A DNA stretch of 32,035 nt from CAYGLV01 sp964351025 (GCA_964351025.1 CAYGLV010000026.1:1-32035); one strand, 5' to 3'; positions 14,875 through 22,581 are shown, counted from the first letter of the stretch. Numbers and translations are program-made. The notes: a model not told the origin generated them from the sequence alone.

Positions 14875-14902
14875 AGAGCCGGTCCGTGCCGCCCCCGGCT
14901 CT
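14875..14902 (-). promoter_or_regulatory. Terminator-like hairpin in the sigma factor leader
   Basis: On the minus strand AGAGCCGG (14902-14895) pairs with CCGGCTCT (14882-14875), an 8-bp stem with a 12-nt loop, followed by TTGTGTGTT. It lies between the probable promoter at 14919-14947 and the sigma start at 14821. It could be an attenuator or simply the terminator of the upstream asparaginase gene. Confidence 0.5.
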
Positions 14903-14918
14903 ACCCGTCAGGCGCCGG

Positions 14919-14947
14919 ATACTACAACGGAAACCCGCGCTTGGGAA
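14919..14947 (-). promoter_or_regulatory. Probable promoter of the primary sigma gene
   Basis: Minus-strand TTCCCA (14947-14942), exactly 17 nt, then TAGTAT (14924-14919). The -10 keeps the key TA...AT positions; the -35 is weak. Transcription would begin near 14912, giving a leader of about 90 nt. Confidence 0.45.
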
Positions 14948-14989
14948 CACGTCTTTGGGTCAGTCCCGGCTGCCTCCGGCGGGGGATCT

Positions 14990-15865
14990 TCAACGGGCGG
15001 GGCGCAGTTCGCCGACGATCTCGCCCCGGCTGTTCTCGACACCGACAACGCCGAGACCGGGCGCCTCATAGCCAAGGCGAGCGAGAAATGCCCCCAGTGC
15101 AGGGCGAACAGCGCGGGTCTCCCCGTCCTCGACCTTGAGCGCAATCCCGATCCGGTCCGGCGACCCGGCGCAGAGGAGTCCCTCGGCGCCGCCCTTTGCC
15201 CACCAGCCCGGGAGCGCACGCATGAGCATCGAGTCGGCCGCGAGTGGTCCCCGGATCAGATCGGGGTGGGCGGCCATCGCCGCGACGGCACGCGGGCCGC
15301 CGTCGAGCCAGGGCAACCGGGCGAAGGCGTGGGCTGCGCGGTCGAGCGGGAGCGCAAAGGTGAGAACGCCGCAGCCGTCCACTCCGGTCGGGATCTCCGC
15401 GGGAGGGACCTCGGCGGCTGCGGAGACCTCCGCGAGGCACGCGTCCTGCACCGGATGGCCCGCGAGCCGGTACCCGGCGCTCTCCCAGCCGTGCGCCCGG
15501 CAGAGGGCCAGCATCCCGGCGTGCTTGCCCGAGCAGTTGTGCTCGAGCGGCGTCGGGTCGGGCCCGCACTCGAGCTCGTCCTCGCGGGCCGGGGCCTTTG
15601 CCAGCAGGCTGCGCACCGCGGCGAGCTGCTCGGGGCGCGCGAGATGCGACGCGCAGGCGATCGCGATCTCCTCGCCGACGAGATCGCGACGGGCACGCAG
15701 CAGCGGCAGCGCCTGGAACGGCTTCGCGCTCGAACGCAGGTGGGCAACCAGGTTCGGATCGCCTGCGGCCGCGACGATCGCCCCGTCGCGGACGGCGACT
15801 GCGTGGACGCGATGGGTGGCCTCGACGACGCCTCCCCGGGTGGCGACTACGCTGATGGGGTCCAC
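14990..15865 (-). CDS. L-asparaginase II-type amidohydrolase
   Basis: 291-residue protein of the asparaginase II family first described in Rhizobium etli, which hydrolyses L-asparagine to aspartate and ammonia. The N-terminus (VVATRGGVVEATHRVHAVAV) matches the family. Conserved stretches follow: SSAKPFQALPLL (about residue 46), CASHLARPEQ, LEHNCSGKHAGMLALCR (about 110), GVDGCGVLTFALPL and AADSMLMRALPG. The GTG at 15865 begins exactly at the family N-terminus and has no ribosome binding site; TAGGCT lies 7 nt upstream, consistent with a leaderless transcript. The start is only 14 bp from the divergent glycosylase start. The long frame upstream is antisense to that gene. Confidence 0.88.
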   Translation of the reverse strand: MDPISVVATRGGVVEATHRVHAVAVRDGAIVAAAGDPNLVAHLRSSAKPFQALPLLRARRDLVGEEIAIACASHLARPEQLAAVRSLLAKAPAREDELECGPDPTPLEHNCSGKHAGMLALCRAHGWESAGYRLAGHPVQDACLAEVSAAAEVPPAEIPTGVDGCGVLTFALPLDRAAHAFARLPWLDGGPRAVAAMAAHPDLIRGPLAADSMLMRALPGWWAKGGAEGLLCAGSPDRIGIALKVEDGETRAVRPALGAFLARLGYEAPGLGVVGVENSRGEIVGELRPAR

Positions 15866-15879
15866 GACCGGGAGCCTAC

Positions 15880-16707
15880 GTGCCGGAACTTCCAGAGGTC
15901 GAAGCGTGGGTGCGAGAGCTCGACGCGCTCGTCTCTCGCGCGCCCGTCGAGCAGGCGGGGCCGGCCCACATCGCGACGCTGAAGACGTTCGACCCGCCGC
16001 TCTCCGCCCTGGCGGGCAGGCGGCTCGCCGGCGCACGGCGGCGCGGCAAGCGGATCCTCTTCCCGACCGACGACGCCGGGCTCGTGCTCGTCGTCCACCT
16101 GATGAGCGCGGGGCGACCGCGTTACCTGCCCCCGGGGGCGAAGGGGCCGAAGTCACCCGCATTCCGGTTGCGCTTCGCCGACGGCGCCGAGCTCGTGCTG
16201 ACGGAGACGGGCAAGCGCAAGCGCGCCGGGGTCTGGCTGCTGACCCCGGAGGCGGCGGAGGCCGACCTCGCCCACCTCGGGCCGGACGCGCTCGACGTGG
16301 ACGCCTCCGCACTGGCGGAGATCCTCGGTCGCGAGGCGCGGCAGCTCCATCCGCTCCTGCGCGACCAGCGAGTCATCGCCGGCATCGGCCGGGCACATGC
16401 GAACGAGATCCTCCACCGCGCCCGGCTCTCTCCGTTCCAGCTCTCGACCCGCCTCGAGCGCGAGGGCGTCGAACGGATCGCGGCCGCGATCCGGGCCGAC
16501 CTCGAGCGTGCGCTCGCGCTGCGGGAGGCCGGCAAAGGCGACGCCGACGTCTACCGCATTCACCGCCGGCTCGGCGAGCCGTGCCCGGACTGTGCGACGC
16601 CGATCGCGCGCGTGGACTACGAGGAGCACACGGTCTACTACTGCCCGTCTTGCCAGACCGGCGGCAAGGTACTCAAAGACCGACGGCTCTCGCGCCTGCT
16701 GCGCTAG
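15880..16707 (+). CDS. Fpg/Nei-family DNA glycosylase, divergent subfamily
   Basis: 275-residue base-excision repair enzyme. It keeps the catalytic N-terminus PELPEVEA (Pro exposed after Met removal), the beta-hairpin Lys (RRRGKRILF, about residue 51), a helix-two-turn-helix (GIGRAHANEILHRARLSP, about 167) and a C-terminal zinc finger (CPDC...CPSC, about 228-252). Two DNA-contact residues differ from E. coli Fpg: the Asn of GxGN is Arg, and the finger Arg five residues before the third Cys is His. Substrate preference may therefore differ from 8-oxoguanine. GTG start at 15880 without a ribosome binding site. Probably an operon with folE2, 9 nt downstream. Confidence 0.9.
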   Translation: MPELPEVEAWVRELDALVSRAPVEQAGPAHIATLKTFDPPLSALAGRRLAGARRRGKRILFPTDDAGLVLVVHLMSAGRPRYLPPGAKGPKSPAFRLRFADGAELVLTETGKRKRAGVWLLTPEAAEADLAHLGPDALDVDASALAEILGREARQLHPLLRDQRVIAGIGRAHANEILHRARLSPFQLSTRLEREGVERIAAAIRADLERALALREAGKGDADVYRIHRRLGEPCPDCATPIARVDYEEHTVYYCPSCQTGGKVLKDRRLSRLLR

Positions 16708-16716
16708 CGTAACCGC

Positions 16717-17694
16717 ATGGCCAAGTCGAGCAGCCTGCCCCCGTCCGACGTCCAAGCCGCCTCACCGGAGATCGGCCTCGCCCTTTCGCGGGCCGGTGTG
16801 ACCGGTGTCACGAAGGCGATCCGCATCCTCGGCGGCGACGGCATCGAGCGGCTGATCCACGCCGAGATCGAGTGCACCGTGGATCTCGACCGCGGCCAGA
16901 AAGGCGTGCACATGTCGCGCTTCCCCGAACTGTTCGAGGAGGCGATCGAGGAGGTCGTGATCACCGAGGCGCTGCTCGTCGAGGCGCTCGCCGAGCACAT
17001 CGCGCGCCACATCGTCCACCGCCAGGAGGCGCTGCGCGCGGAGGTGAAGATCGTGGCGCGCTATCCGATCGAACGGCGAACGCCGGTCACCGGCCTCGCC
17101 ACGCAGGAGGTCTTCGCGTTGATCGGGATCGCCGCTGCGAGCGAGCGCGCGGTGCGCCGGATCGTCGGTGTCGAGGCAGTCGGGATCAACGCCTGCCCGT
17201 GCGCGCAGGGACTCGTCCGTGGCCGGGCCAGCGAGCGACTGCTCGAGGCAGGATTTGCCGACACCGACGTCGAGCGGATCCTCGAGCTCGTCCCACTCGC
17301 GACGCACAACCAGCGCGGACGCGGGACGCTTCTGGTCGGCAGCGAGCGGCCGCTCAACGCCTTCGACCTCCTCCGCATCGTCGAGGGCTCGATGAGTGCG
17401 CCGATCTACGAGCTGCTGAAGCGTCCCGACGAGCTCTTCGTCGTCGAGCAGGCTCACCTGCATCCGCGCTTCGTCGAGGACTCCGTGCGGGTCTCGCTCG
17501 GCACCGCTCTCGAATCCCTCGGGGAGCTCGGCGACGACGACTTCCTCCTTGCCCGGCAGGTCAACCTCGAGACGATCCACGCCCATGACGTGCTCGCCGA
17601 GCGGCACGGCACGGTCGGGGAGTTGCGCGCCGAGCTGGCGACGGGCGTCCCGGCCGAGCGCCACACGGCGCTCGCCGACTGGCTCGCCCGCTAG
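16717..17694 (+). CDS. folE2: GTP cyclohydrolase FolE2 / MptA type (type IB)
   Basis: 325-residue enzyme making dihydroneopterin triphosphate from GTP for folate (or pterin) synthesis; it is the metal-flexible alternative to zinc-dependent FolE. Family motifs: ISRAGVTGV-like start (LALSRAGVTGVTKAI), DLDRGQKGVHMSRFPEL (about residue 57), GINACPCAQ (about 153, metal-binding Cys), THNQRG, SAPIYELLKRPDE and HPRFVEDSVR. Length is normal for the family. No canonical folE is seen in the window. The ATG at 16717 has little ribosome binding site, and translation is probably coupled to the glycosylase upstream. Its stop interlocks with the convergent plsY stop (CTAG). Confidence 0.94.
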   Translation: MAKSSSLPPSDVQAASPEIGLALSRAGVTGVTKAIRILGGDGIERLIHAEIECTVDLDRGQKGVHMSRFPELFEEAIEEVVITEALLVEALAEHIARHIVHRQEALRAEVKIVARYPIERRTPVTGLATQEVFALIGIAAASERAVRRIVGVEAVGINACPCAQGLVRGRASERLLEAGFADTDVERILELVPLATHNQRGRGTLLVGSERPLNAFDLLRIVEGSMSAPIYELLKRPDELFVVEQAHLHPRFVEDSVRVSLGTALESLGELGDDDFLLARQVNLETIHAHDVLAERHGTVGELRAELATGVPAERHTALADWLAR

Positions 17695-18284
17695 CGCCGC
17701 CCGAACGAGAAGCGGCTCTCCGTGCCCGCCCGCAGCCGGCGGATGTTCGTCTTGTGGAGCAGGAGCACGGCCACGGCCGCGGCCGCACCGAACACGATAA
17801 CCGGCCACGGCTCCCCGTACAGCCAGGCAAGCAGCGGCAGCGAGCCCGCGGCGAGGATCGAGGAGACCGACGCGTAGCGGAGCAGCAAGAAGAGCGCGAT
17901 CCAGACCCCGAGCGACGAGGTGGCGACGAGCGGGGCCACGGCGAAGAACGTGCCGCCGGCCGCGGCGACCGTCTTGCCGCCCTTGCGGAGGCCGAAGAAG
18001 AGGGGCCGCCAGTGGCCCGCCATCGCCGCCCCGCCCGCCAGACAGCCGACGAGGTCGCCGGAGACGAGCACGCCGACGAGCGCAGGCACGAACCCCTTCG
18101 CCATGTCGAGCAGCACGATCGGGATCCCGTACCAGCGCCCGTAGGCGCGCCAGACGTTCGTCGCGCCGATGTTTCCGCTGCCGACCGCGCGCACGTCCTC
18201 GCCGCGCGCGAGACGCACGACCAGATAGCCGAACGGAACCGAGCCGAGCAGGTACCCGGCGAGAACGACGAGCGCCTCGGTCAT
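17691..18284 (-). CDS. plsY: Acyl-phosphate:glycerol-3-phosphate acyltransferase PlsY
   Basis: 197-residue inner-membrane enzyme transferring an acyl group from acyl-phosphate to glycerol-3-phosphate, the first acylation in phospholipid synthesis. The N-terminus shows GYLLGSVPFGYLVVRL and GSGNIGATNVWRAYG (about residues 36-50), the two conserved PlsY loops. A later loop has GHWRPLFFGLRKGGKTVAAAGG (about 92). Five membrane helices fit the family. Its ATG lies 9 nt after the stop of the superoxide dismutase gene, so the two are probably one transcript. Confidence 0.95.
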   Translation of the reverse strand: MTEALVVLAGYLLGSVPFGYLVVRLARGEDVRAVGSGNIGATNVWRAYGRWYGIPIVLLDMAKGFVPALVGVLVSGDLVGCLAGGAAMAGHWRPLFFGLRKGGKTVAAAGGTFFAVAPLVATSSLGVWIALFLLLRYASVSSILAAGSLPLLAWLYGEPWPVIVFGAAAAVAVLLLHKTNIRRLRAGTESRFSFGRR

Positions 18285-18293
18285 GTCGGCCGG

Positions 18294-18902
18294 CTACGCA
18301 GACGGGATCCGGTACTGCTCGACCCAGGCGCTGACGACGGCCCAGTCGAGGTTTCCCAGGAACGCGTCGATGTAGGCCGCACGGTCGGTCTGGAAGTCGA
18401 GGAAGTACGCGTGCTCGTAGACGTCGAGCGCGACGAGCGGAGTCGCGTTCCAGACCGGGAAGGTGTTCTGGGCGTCCCCGACGTAGTTGAAGAGACGCCG
18501 CTCATCCCAGTCGTAGGCCGTCCACGCCCACCCGCGCGCCGCCATGCCGGTCGCCTTGAGATCTGCCCGCCACGCCTCGACCGAGCCGAAGTCGCGCGCG
18601 ATCAACGCGCCGGCCGCGCCGGTAGGGTCGCCGCCGCCGCCGCCGAGGTGCTCGAAGTAGACCTCGTGGTTCTTGATCCCCCCGATCGCGAAGGTGAGAT
18701 CGACTTTCAGCGCGCGCAGCTCCGAGTACGTCTGGTTCGCCGATGCGAGGTCGGCGGTCTCGAGCCTGCCGAGGATCTCGTTTCGCTTGCCGACGTAGCC
18801 CTGGTAGAGCTTGTAGTGGGCCTCGATCGTCGCGCGGGAGATGCCGTCGAGCTCCAGCAGGCTCGGCTTCAGCGCGCGGGGCTTGATCTCCTCGTAGCTC
18901 AT
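18294..18902 (-). CDS. Fe/Mn superoxide dismutase, atypical (clostridial-type)
   Basis: 202-residue SOD-family protein. The ATG at 18902 has GGAGGAG upstream. All four metal ligands are present: His in IEAHYKLYQGYV, His in GIKNHEVYFEHL, Asp and His in ALDVYEHAYF. The second-sphere His pair of the usual HHxKHH segment is replaced (AHYKLY) while the gateway Tyr (GYV) stays. DAQNTFPVWNATPL lies before the third ligand. This is the type often found in anaerobes and Chloroflexi. Activity is likely but metal choice is uncertain. It faces a canonical Mn-type SOD across 82 bp and is followed by plsY. Confidence 0.9.
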   Translation of the reverse strand: MSYEEIKPRALKPSLLELDGISRATIEAHYKLYQGYVGKRNEILGRLETADLASANQTYSELRALKVDLTFAIGGIKNHEVYFEHLGGGGGDPTGAAGALIARDFGSVEAWRADLKATGMAARGWAWTAYDWDERRLFNYVGDAQNTFPVWNATPLVALDVYEHAYFLDFQTDRAAYIDAFLGNLDWAVVSAWVEQYRIPSA

Positions 18903-18940
18903 CTCGTTCTGGCTCCTCCGGCTCGACGGGACGCGGCGCA

Positions 18941-18957
18941 GCATATTCTTATTGATC
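18941..18957. promoter_or_regulatory. AT-rich core of the divergent SOD promoter region
   Basis: GCATATTCTTATTGATC is the only AT-rich patch in the 82-bp gap between the two SOD starts. TATTCT (rightward) and AATAAG/GAATAT (leftward) could serve as -10 elements, so both promoters probably overlap here. No confident -35 or repressor palindrome is seen. Confidence 0.4.
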
Positions 18958-18984
18958 TGACCGAAACGGGAGGGAGACCCGAAC

Positions 18985-19593
18985 ATGCCGTACACGCTGC
19001 CCGACCTGCCGTACGACTTCGCAGCCCTGGAGCCGCACATCGACGAGCAGACGATGCGGATCCACCACGGCAAGCACCACCAGGCCTACGTTGACAACGC
19101 CAACAAGGCGTTGGAGGGCACCGAATGGGCCGACCAGCCGGTCGAGGAAGTGCTGCGGAACCTGAGCGCGCTCCCGGCCGACAAGCAGGGCCCGGTGCGC
19201 AACAACGCAGGCGGCCACGCGAACCACTCGCTCTTCTGGGAGATCATGAGCCCTGCGGGCGGCGGGGAGCCCTCGGGCGCGCTCGCCGACGCTCTCGCTG
19301 GCGCCTTCGGCTCGTTCGACGACTTCAAGACGACGATCTCGCAGAACGGGATGACCCGCTTCGGCTCCGGCTGGAGTTGGCTCGCGTGGGACGGCTCGGG
19401 CCTGAAGGCCTACTCGACGGCGAACCAGGATTCTCCCCTCTCCGAGGGCCACGTGCCCCTGCTCGGCGTGGACGTCTGGGAGCACGCCTACTACCTCCGC
19501 TACCAGAACCGGCGCGCGGACTACCTCGCCGCGTGGTGGAACGTCGTGAGCTGGGAAGCCGTCGCGGAGCGGTTCGAGGCCGCGCGGGGATAG
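18985..19593 (+). CDS. sodA: Superoxide dismutase (Mn type)
   Basis: 202-residue SOD. N-terminal YTLPDLPYDFAALEPHID and MRIHHGKHHQAYVDNANKAL carry the first metal His and the gateway His/Tyr. NNAGGHANHSLFWEIMSP carries the second His; VDVWEHAYYLRYQNRRADYL carries Asp and the last His. ANQDSP has the Gln position typical of Mn enzymes, and the GG before HANH fits Mn rather than Fe types. The ATG at 18985 has a good ribosome binding site (GGGAGGGAG). It removes superoxide in the cytoplasm; the hydrogen peroxide product would be handled by a catalase such as that at 9966-11480. Confidence 0.96.
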   Translation: MPYTLPDLPYDFAALEPHIDEQTMRIHHGKHHQAYVDNANKALEGTEWADQPVEEVLRNLSALPADKQGPVRNNAGGHANHSLFWEIMSPAGGGEPSGALADALAGAFGSFDDFKTTISQNGMTRFGSGWSWLAWDGSGLKAYSTANQDSPLSEGHVPLLGVDVWEHAYYLRYQNRRADYLAAWWNVVSWEAVAERFEAARG

Positions 19594-19597
19594 GCGC

Positions 19598-19617
19598 TCA
19601 GGGGCAACCTGCCCTGA
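19598..19617 (+). terminator. Terminator after sodA
   Basis: TCAGGGGCA (19598-19606) and TGCCCTGA (19610-19617) form a stem with one bulged G and a tight loop, 5 nt after the sodA stop. No U-tract. Confidence 0.55.
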
Positions 19618-19729
19618 CCGTGGGCGGCGCGACGCTGCTGCAAACCGGCCCGCCCGGCGGAGCGTAGGCCACTACGTGGAGGCGGCATGGGTTCTCACGT
19701 CCTTGCCAGCGGCCGACCGAGCGGCGACG

Positions 19730-20281
19730 ATGGCGGCCGTGGACGATGAGGTGACCGATGGGCAGCTGATCGAGCGGATCGCGGACCGTCAGCGCGCCGC
19801 CTTCGACGAGCTCTACCGCCGTTACGCGCGGGCAGTGCTCGGGCTCGCGCTGCGCCGGCTCGGCGACCGCGGCCGCGCCGAGGACGCCGTGCAGGAGGCC
19901 TTCGCCGCGATCTGGCGGTCGGCCGGCAGCTACCGCCGCGAGCGGGGCACCGGCGCGGCCTGGCTCTACGCGATCGCGCGCAACGCGATCGTGGACGGGC
20001 TGCGCCGCACGCCGGAGCCGACGGCGGACGCGCCCGAGCTGCCGTCAGGCGATGCCGGCCCGCCGGAAGAGGCCGAGGCTGCATGGCTCGCCTGGCGCGT
20101 CCACCGGGCGCTCGAGCAGCTGCCCGAGCACGAGCGGCCCGTGATCGAGCTCGCCTACTACGGGGGGCTCTCGCAGAGCGAAGTGGCGGAGTTCCTGCGC
20201 GTGCCTCTCGGTACCGTCAAGACGCGGACGCGCAGCGCCCTGCAGCGTCTCGCCGGCGCGCTGGAAGGGGAGCTCAGGTGA
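19730..20281 (+). CDS. ECF sigma factor (SigK/RpoE-like)
   Basis: 183-residue factor with region 2 (AFDELYRRYARAVLGLAL, DAVQEAFAAIWRSAGSY, AAWLYAIARNAIVDGLRR; about residues 20-90) and region 4 (LEQLPEHERPVIELAYYGG, helix-turn-helix SQSEVAEFLRVPLGTVKTR; about 120-175). The start is uncertain: the frame opens with GTG at 19676, ATG at 19730 leaves the normal short N-terminus, and neither has a convincing ribosome binding site. It is followed with 4-nt overlap by an RskA-like anti-sigma, so these form a regulatory pair. Family resemblance is to sigma factors answering redox or envelope stress; the trigger is unknown. Confidence 0.9.
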   Translation: MAAVDDEVTDGQLIERIADRQRAAFDELYRRYARAVLGLALRRLGDRGRAEDAVQEAFAAIWRSAGSYRRERGTGAAWLYAIARNAIVDGLRRTPEPTADAPELPSGDAGPPEEAEAAWLAWRVHRALEQLPEHERPVIELAYYGGLSQSEVAEFLRVPLGTVKTRTRSALQRLAGALEGELR

Positions 20282-20865
20282 GCGGACCCGACTTCGACGA
20301 GCTGGTTGGCGGCATGGAGCTCGCTCCGGGGGAGCGCGAGCGGCTGCGTCGTGCCCACGATCTCCTGCTCGCGGCCGGACCGCCGCCCGAGCTCCCGGCG
20401 GAGCTGTGGCAGCCGCCTCCCGAGAAGCCCGTCAGCGCGTTTCCGTTCTTTCCAAAGCGCCGGCACGCCGCGCTCGTTGCGCTGGCCGCGGCGCTCGCGC
20501 TCGTCGCCTTCGGCGGCGGCTACCTGGCAGGCGACCGGACGACCGGGCTGAACACCGACCGCGTCGTCCAGATGTTCGGCACCGAGGGCGCCGTCGGCGC
20601 GCGGGCCTCGCTCGAGCTGTTCGAGGCTGACGCGAGCGGCAACTGGCCGCTGCTGATGACGATCCGGGGCCTCGAGCCGCTTCCCGCCGGCGCGACCTAC
20701 GAGCTGTGGCTGACGTCCGGCGGCAAGCAGGCCAAGCTCTGCGGCGTCTTCACCGTGCACGGCGGGGCGACGGAGGTCTGGATGAACGCGCCCTGGAAGC
20801 TGAAGCGCTTCGACGGCTGGATCGTCACCCGGACCGGCGCGACCGAGCCGCTGCTCGCGACCTAG
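20278..20865 (+). CDS. Anti-sigma factor, RskA family
   Basis: 195-residue membrane protein starting with GTG at 20278 inside the sigma stop (GTGA), GGGGAG upstream. Residues 1-60 would be the cytoplasmic sigma-binding part (FDELVGGMELAPGERERLRRAHDLLL); one helix lies at about 64-84 (ALVALAAALALVAFGGGYLAG). The outer domain (about 95-195) shows the RskA core: LMTIRGLEPLPAGATYELWL, SGGKQAKLCGVFTV and the C-terminal WIVTRTG. It would hold the sigma factor at the membrane until released by proteolysis, as known for RskA relatives. The cytoplasmic domain lacks a zinc-binding HxxxCxxC motif. Confidence 0.85.
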   Translation: MSGPDFDELVGGMELAPGERERLRRAHDLLLAAGPPPELPAELWQPPPEKPVSAFPFFPKRRHAALVALAAALALVAFGGGYLAGDRTTGLNTDRVVQMFGTEGAVGARASLELFEADASGNWPLLMTIRGLEPLPAGATYELWLTSGGKQAKLCGVFTVHGGATEVWMNAPWKLKRFDGWIVTRTGATEPLLAT

Positions 20866-20868
20866 GGC

Positions 20869-22581
20869 TCAGGGCGCCGTGCGGTCGTTCGCCACGAAGG
20901 CGGCGTGCGTGACCGGCATGTGCTCTGCGAAGAGCCGCTCCACGGCGTCGGCATAGCGGCGGATCTCACGCTGCGCGGTGTCGGCCGCGCGCAGCGAGAC
21001 GAAGTTCATGACCGAGCGTGCGTTCACCGTCCAGTAGAACTCGGTATAGGCCCCGACGGGGATCACAGCCCGGGCCAGCTCGCGCGCAACGCCGGCCTCG
21101 ACGAGCCGCTCGTACGTCGCATACGCCACGTCGTAGACGGCCTGGAGCTCCTCGCGCGTCCGCTCGGCGAGCTCCGCGTCGACCGGCTCGAAGGAGTAGG
21201 CGCCCGGCTTGCCGACCTGCGAGCGCACGTCGTTCGCCTCGGGGACGTAGAACTCGTCGGTCGCCTTCGCATACCTCATGGAGAACTCGTTGAACGAGCC
21301 GATGCGATGTCTGAACCATTCGCGCGCGACGAAGAGCGGGCAGCGGATGTGGAAGCGGAAGGCGTTGTGCTCGAACGGCGTGTTCCCGCTCCAGACCGGG
21401 TAGCCGTTCCGCCGGACGTACAGCGTGCTGTTCGGCACTTCCACGCAGTGGATACAGCCGTCGTAGAGCTCGACGCCCATGTGGTTATCGGCCTGCTCGC
21501 GCGTCCGGCAGAGCGCAGGCTGTGAGTTCCGTGGGTTGTAGATCGTCACGCGCCACCGAGGCTTCGAGCCGTAGTGGCCGTCTCCAGGGCCGAACGCGTG
21601 CGGGCGAACGGTCGCACTTCTCCCGATCTTCAGGGCGAGCACCTGCACCGAATCGGCGAGCCGCTTGCTGGTTGTGTAGTAGCTCTGCCGTTCGGCCCGC
21701 CCGGGCCGCTCGAGCCTCGATCCATCCGACTCTAGGAGACCGGCGAAGAGATCCTCGAGCAGGTCGGGAGTCAGCTCGAGGAGGAAGCTCGGGATGACCT
21801 TCTCCTTGTCGGCGTAGCAACGCGCGAAGTACTGCCTCAGCTCCGACCCAACCGGGAGGGCAAGATGGCGGTTCTTCCACTCCCGCACCTCGAGCCCGGC
21901 CTCAAGTGCAACACGCCGAAGGAAGGAAATCTCACGCTCTTTCCGGAGGTTGAACTCGATGTGGCTCGAGGCTGCGAGGTTCCCGTCTCCGATGAAGAAG
22001 CCGATGAGCTGGAGCAGCGGCCTTGCCGGAAACCATGTGCCGTCGAAGTGGAATCGCTCGATCCGTTCGCCGCCCCAGCTCGCGGTCGTGGTGTGGCGGT
22101 GTGGCTTCCACAGCACCGAGTGCGCGGGACTGAGCCGAAAGCTCGGCCGACGCCTGCCGTCCCTCGTCGTAAGCGTCGAGGCGAAGACGTTGTGGTCAGG
22201 GGTCACGAGCAAGTCGATGCTCATCCCCTTGAATCCGATCATGTGCCCGCGGAACTCCTTGCGAACCAGGCGAAGGGCAGGCTGGTACTCGAGCCGGCCT
22301 CCCCGCGAGCGCGTGGCAAACAGCTCCTCGCCGGTCACGTTGGGCCAGGCCTTCCAGCCCGTCGCCGTCAGCACCTCCGTCGCATCGTCGTAGCAGCCGT
22401 GCCGGTCTCGCATCAGGAAGCCGACGAGGCCGATGTCGCTCTCGTCCAGCTCGTCCTTGCGGCGGGCGAAGCTGACGCGCGCGGCGTTGACGACCGAGAG
22501 GTCGCTCGCCATCGCGTCGTCGAGCCGGACGAAGCCGTGGTCGAGGACGCGGATGGTGTCGCCGGGAAGTGCCGCTGCCAT
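20869..22581 (-). CDS. thyX: Flavin-dependent thymidylate synthase ThyX, interrupted by an intein
   Basis: 570-residue precursor (start ATG 22581; a GTG at 22590 is the alternative). Removal of the 338-residue intein gives a ThyX of about 232 residues, a normal length. ThyX makes dTMP from dUMP using methylene-THF, FAD and NADPH. The N-terminal part includes NAARVSFARRKDELDESDIGL; the C-terminal part has the diagnostic RHRIGSFNEFSMRY (RHRxxSxNxxSxRY), AVIPVGAYTEFYWTVNARS and the tail HAAFVANDR. The intein splits a conserved loop, RDRHG|TPFEHNAFRFHI, just before the FAD-site motif, so enzyme activity depends on splicing. No ribosome binding site is obvious. No thyA is present in the window. 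Confidence 0.95.
   Translation of the reverse strand: MAAALPGDTIRVLDHGFVRLDDAMASDLSVVNAARVSFARRKDELDESDIGLVGFLMRDRHGCYDDATEVLTATGWKAWPNVTGEELFATRSRGGRLEYQPALRLVRKEFRGHMIGFKGMSIDLLVTPDHNVFASTLTTRDGRRRPSFRLSPAHSVLWKPHRHTTTASWGGERIERFHFDGTWFPARPLLQLIGFFIGDGNLAASSHIEFNLRKEREISFLRRVALEAGLEVREWKNRHLALPVGSELRQYFARCYADKEKVIPSFLLELTPDLLEDLFAGLLESDGSRLERPGRAERQSYYTTSKRLADSVQVLALKIGRSATVRPHAFGPGDGHYGSKPRWRVTIYNPRNSQPALCRTREQADNHMGVELYDGCIHCVEVPNSTLYVRRNGYPVWSGNTPFEHNAFRFHIRCPLFVAREWFRHRIGSFNEFSMRYAKATDEFYVPEANDVRSQVGKPGAYSFEPVDAELAERTREELQAVYDVAYATYERLVEAGVARELARAVIPVGAYTEFYWTVNARSVMNFVSLRAADTAQREIRRYADAVERLFAEHMPVTHAAFVANDRTAP
21382..22395 (-). mobile_element. ThyX intein with LAGLIDADG homing endonuclease
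   Basis: 338 residues from Cys (codon 22393-22395) to Asn (codon 21382-21384), followed by Thr as first C-extein residue. Block A is CYDDATEVLTATGWKAW, block B LLVTPDHNVFA (Thr and His at intein positions 65 and 68). Two LAGLIDADG-like helices, LIGFFIGDG (130-138) and LFAGLLESDG (216-225), keep their acidic residues. The C-terminal splicing block is LYDGCIHCVEV...YVRRNGYPVWSGN. The penultimate residue is Gly, not the usual His. Codon use is visibly less GC-biased than in the exteins (AGG, AGA, AGT, GGA, ACA codons), consistent with transfer. Confidence 0.93.

Noticed and set aside
17754..19094. 446-residue rightward open frame
   Set aside because: Antisense to plsY and the atypical SOD, crossing the SOD intergenic promoter region.
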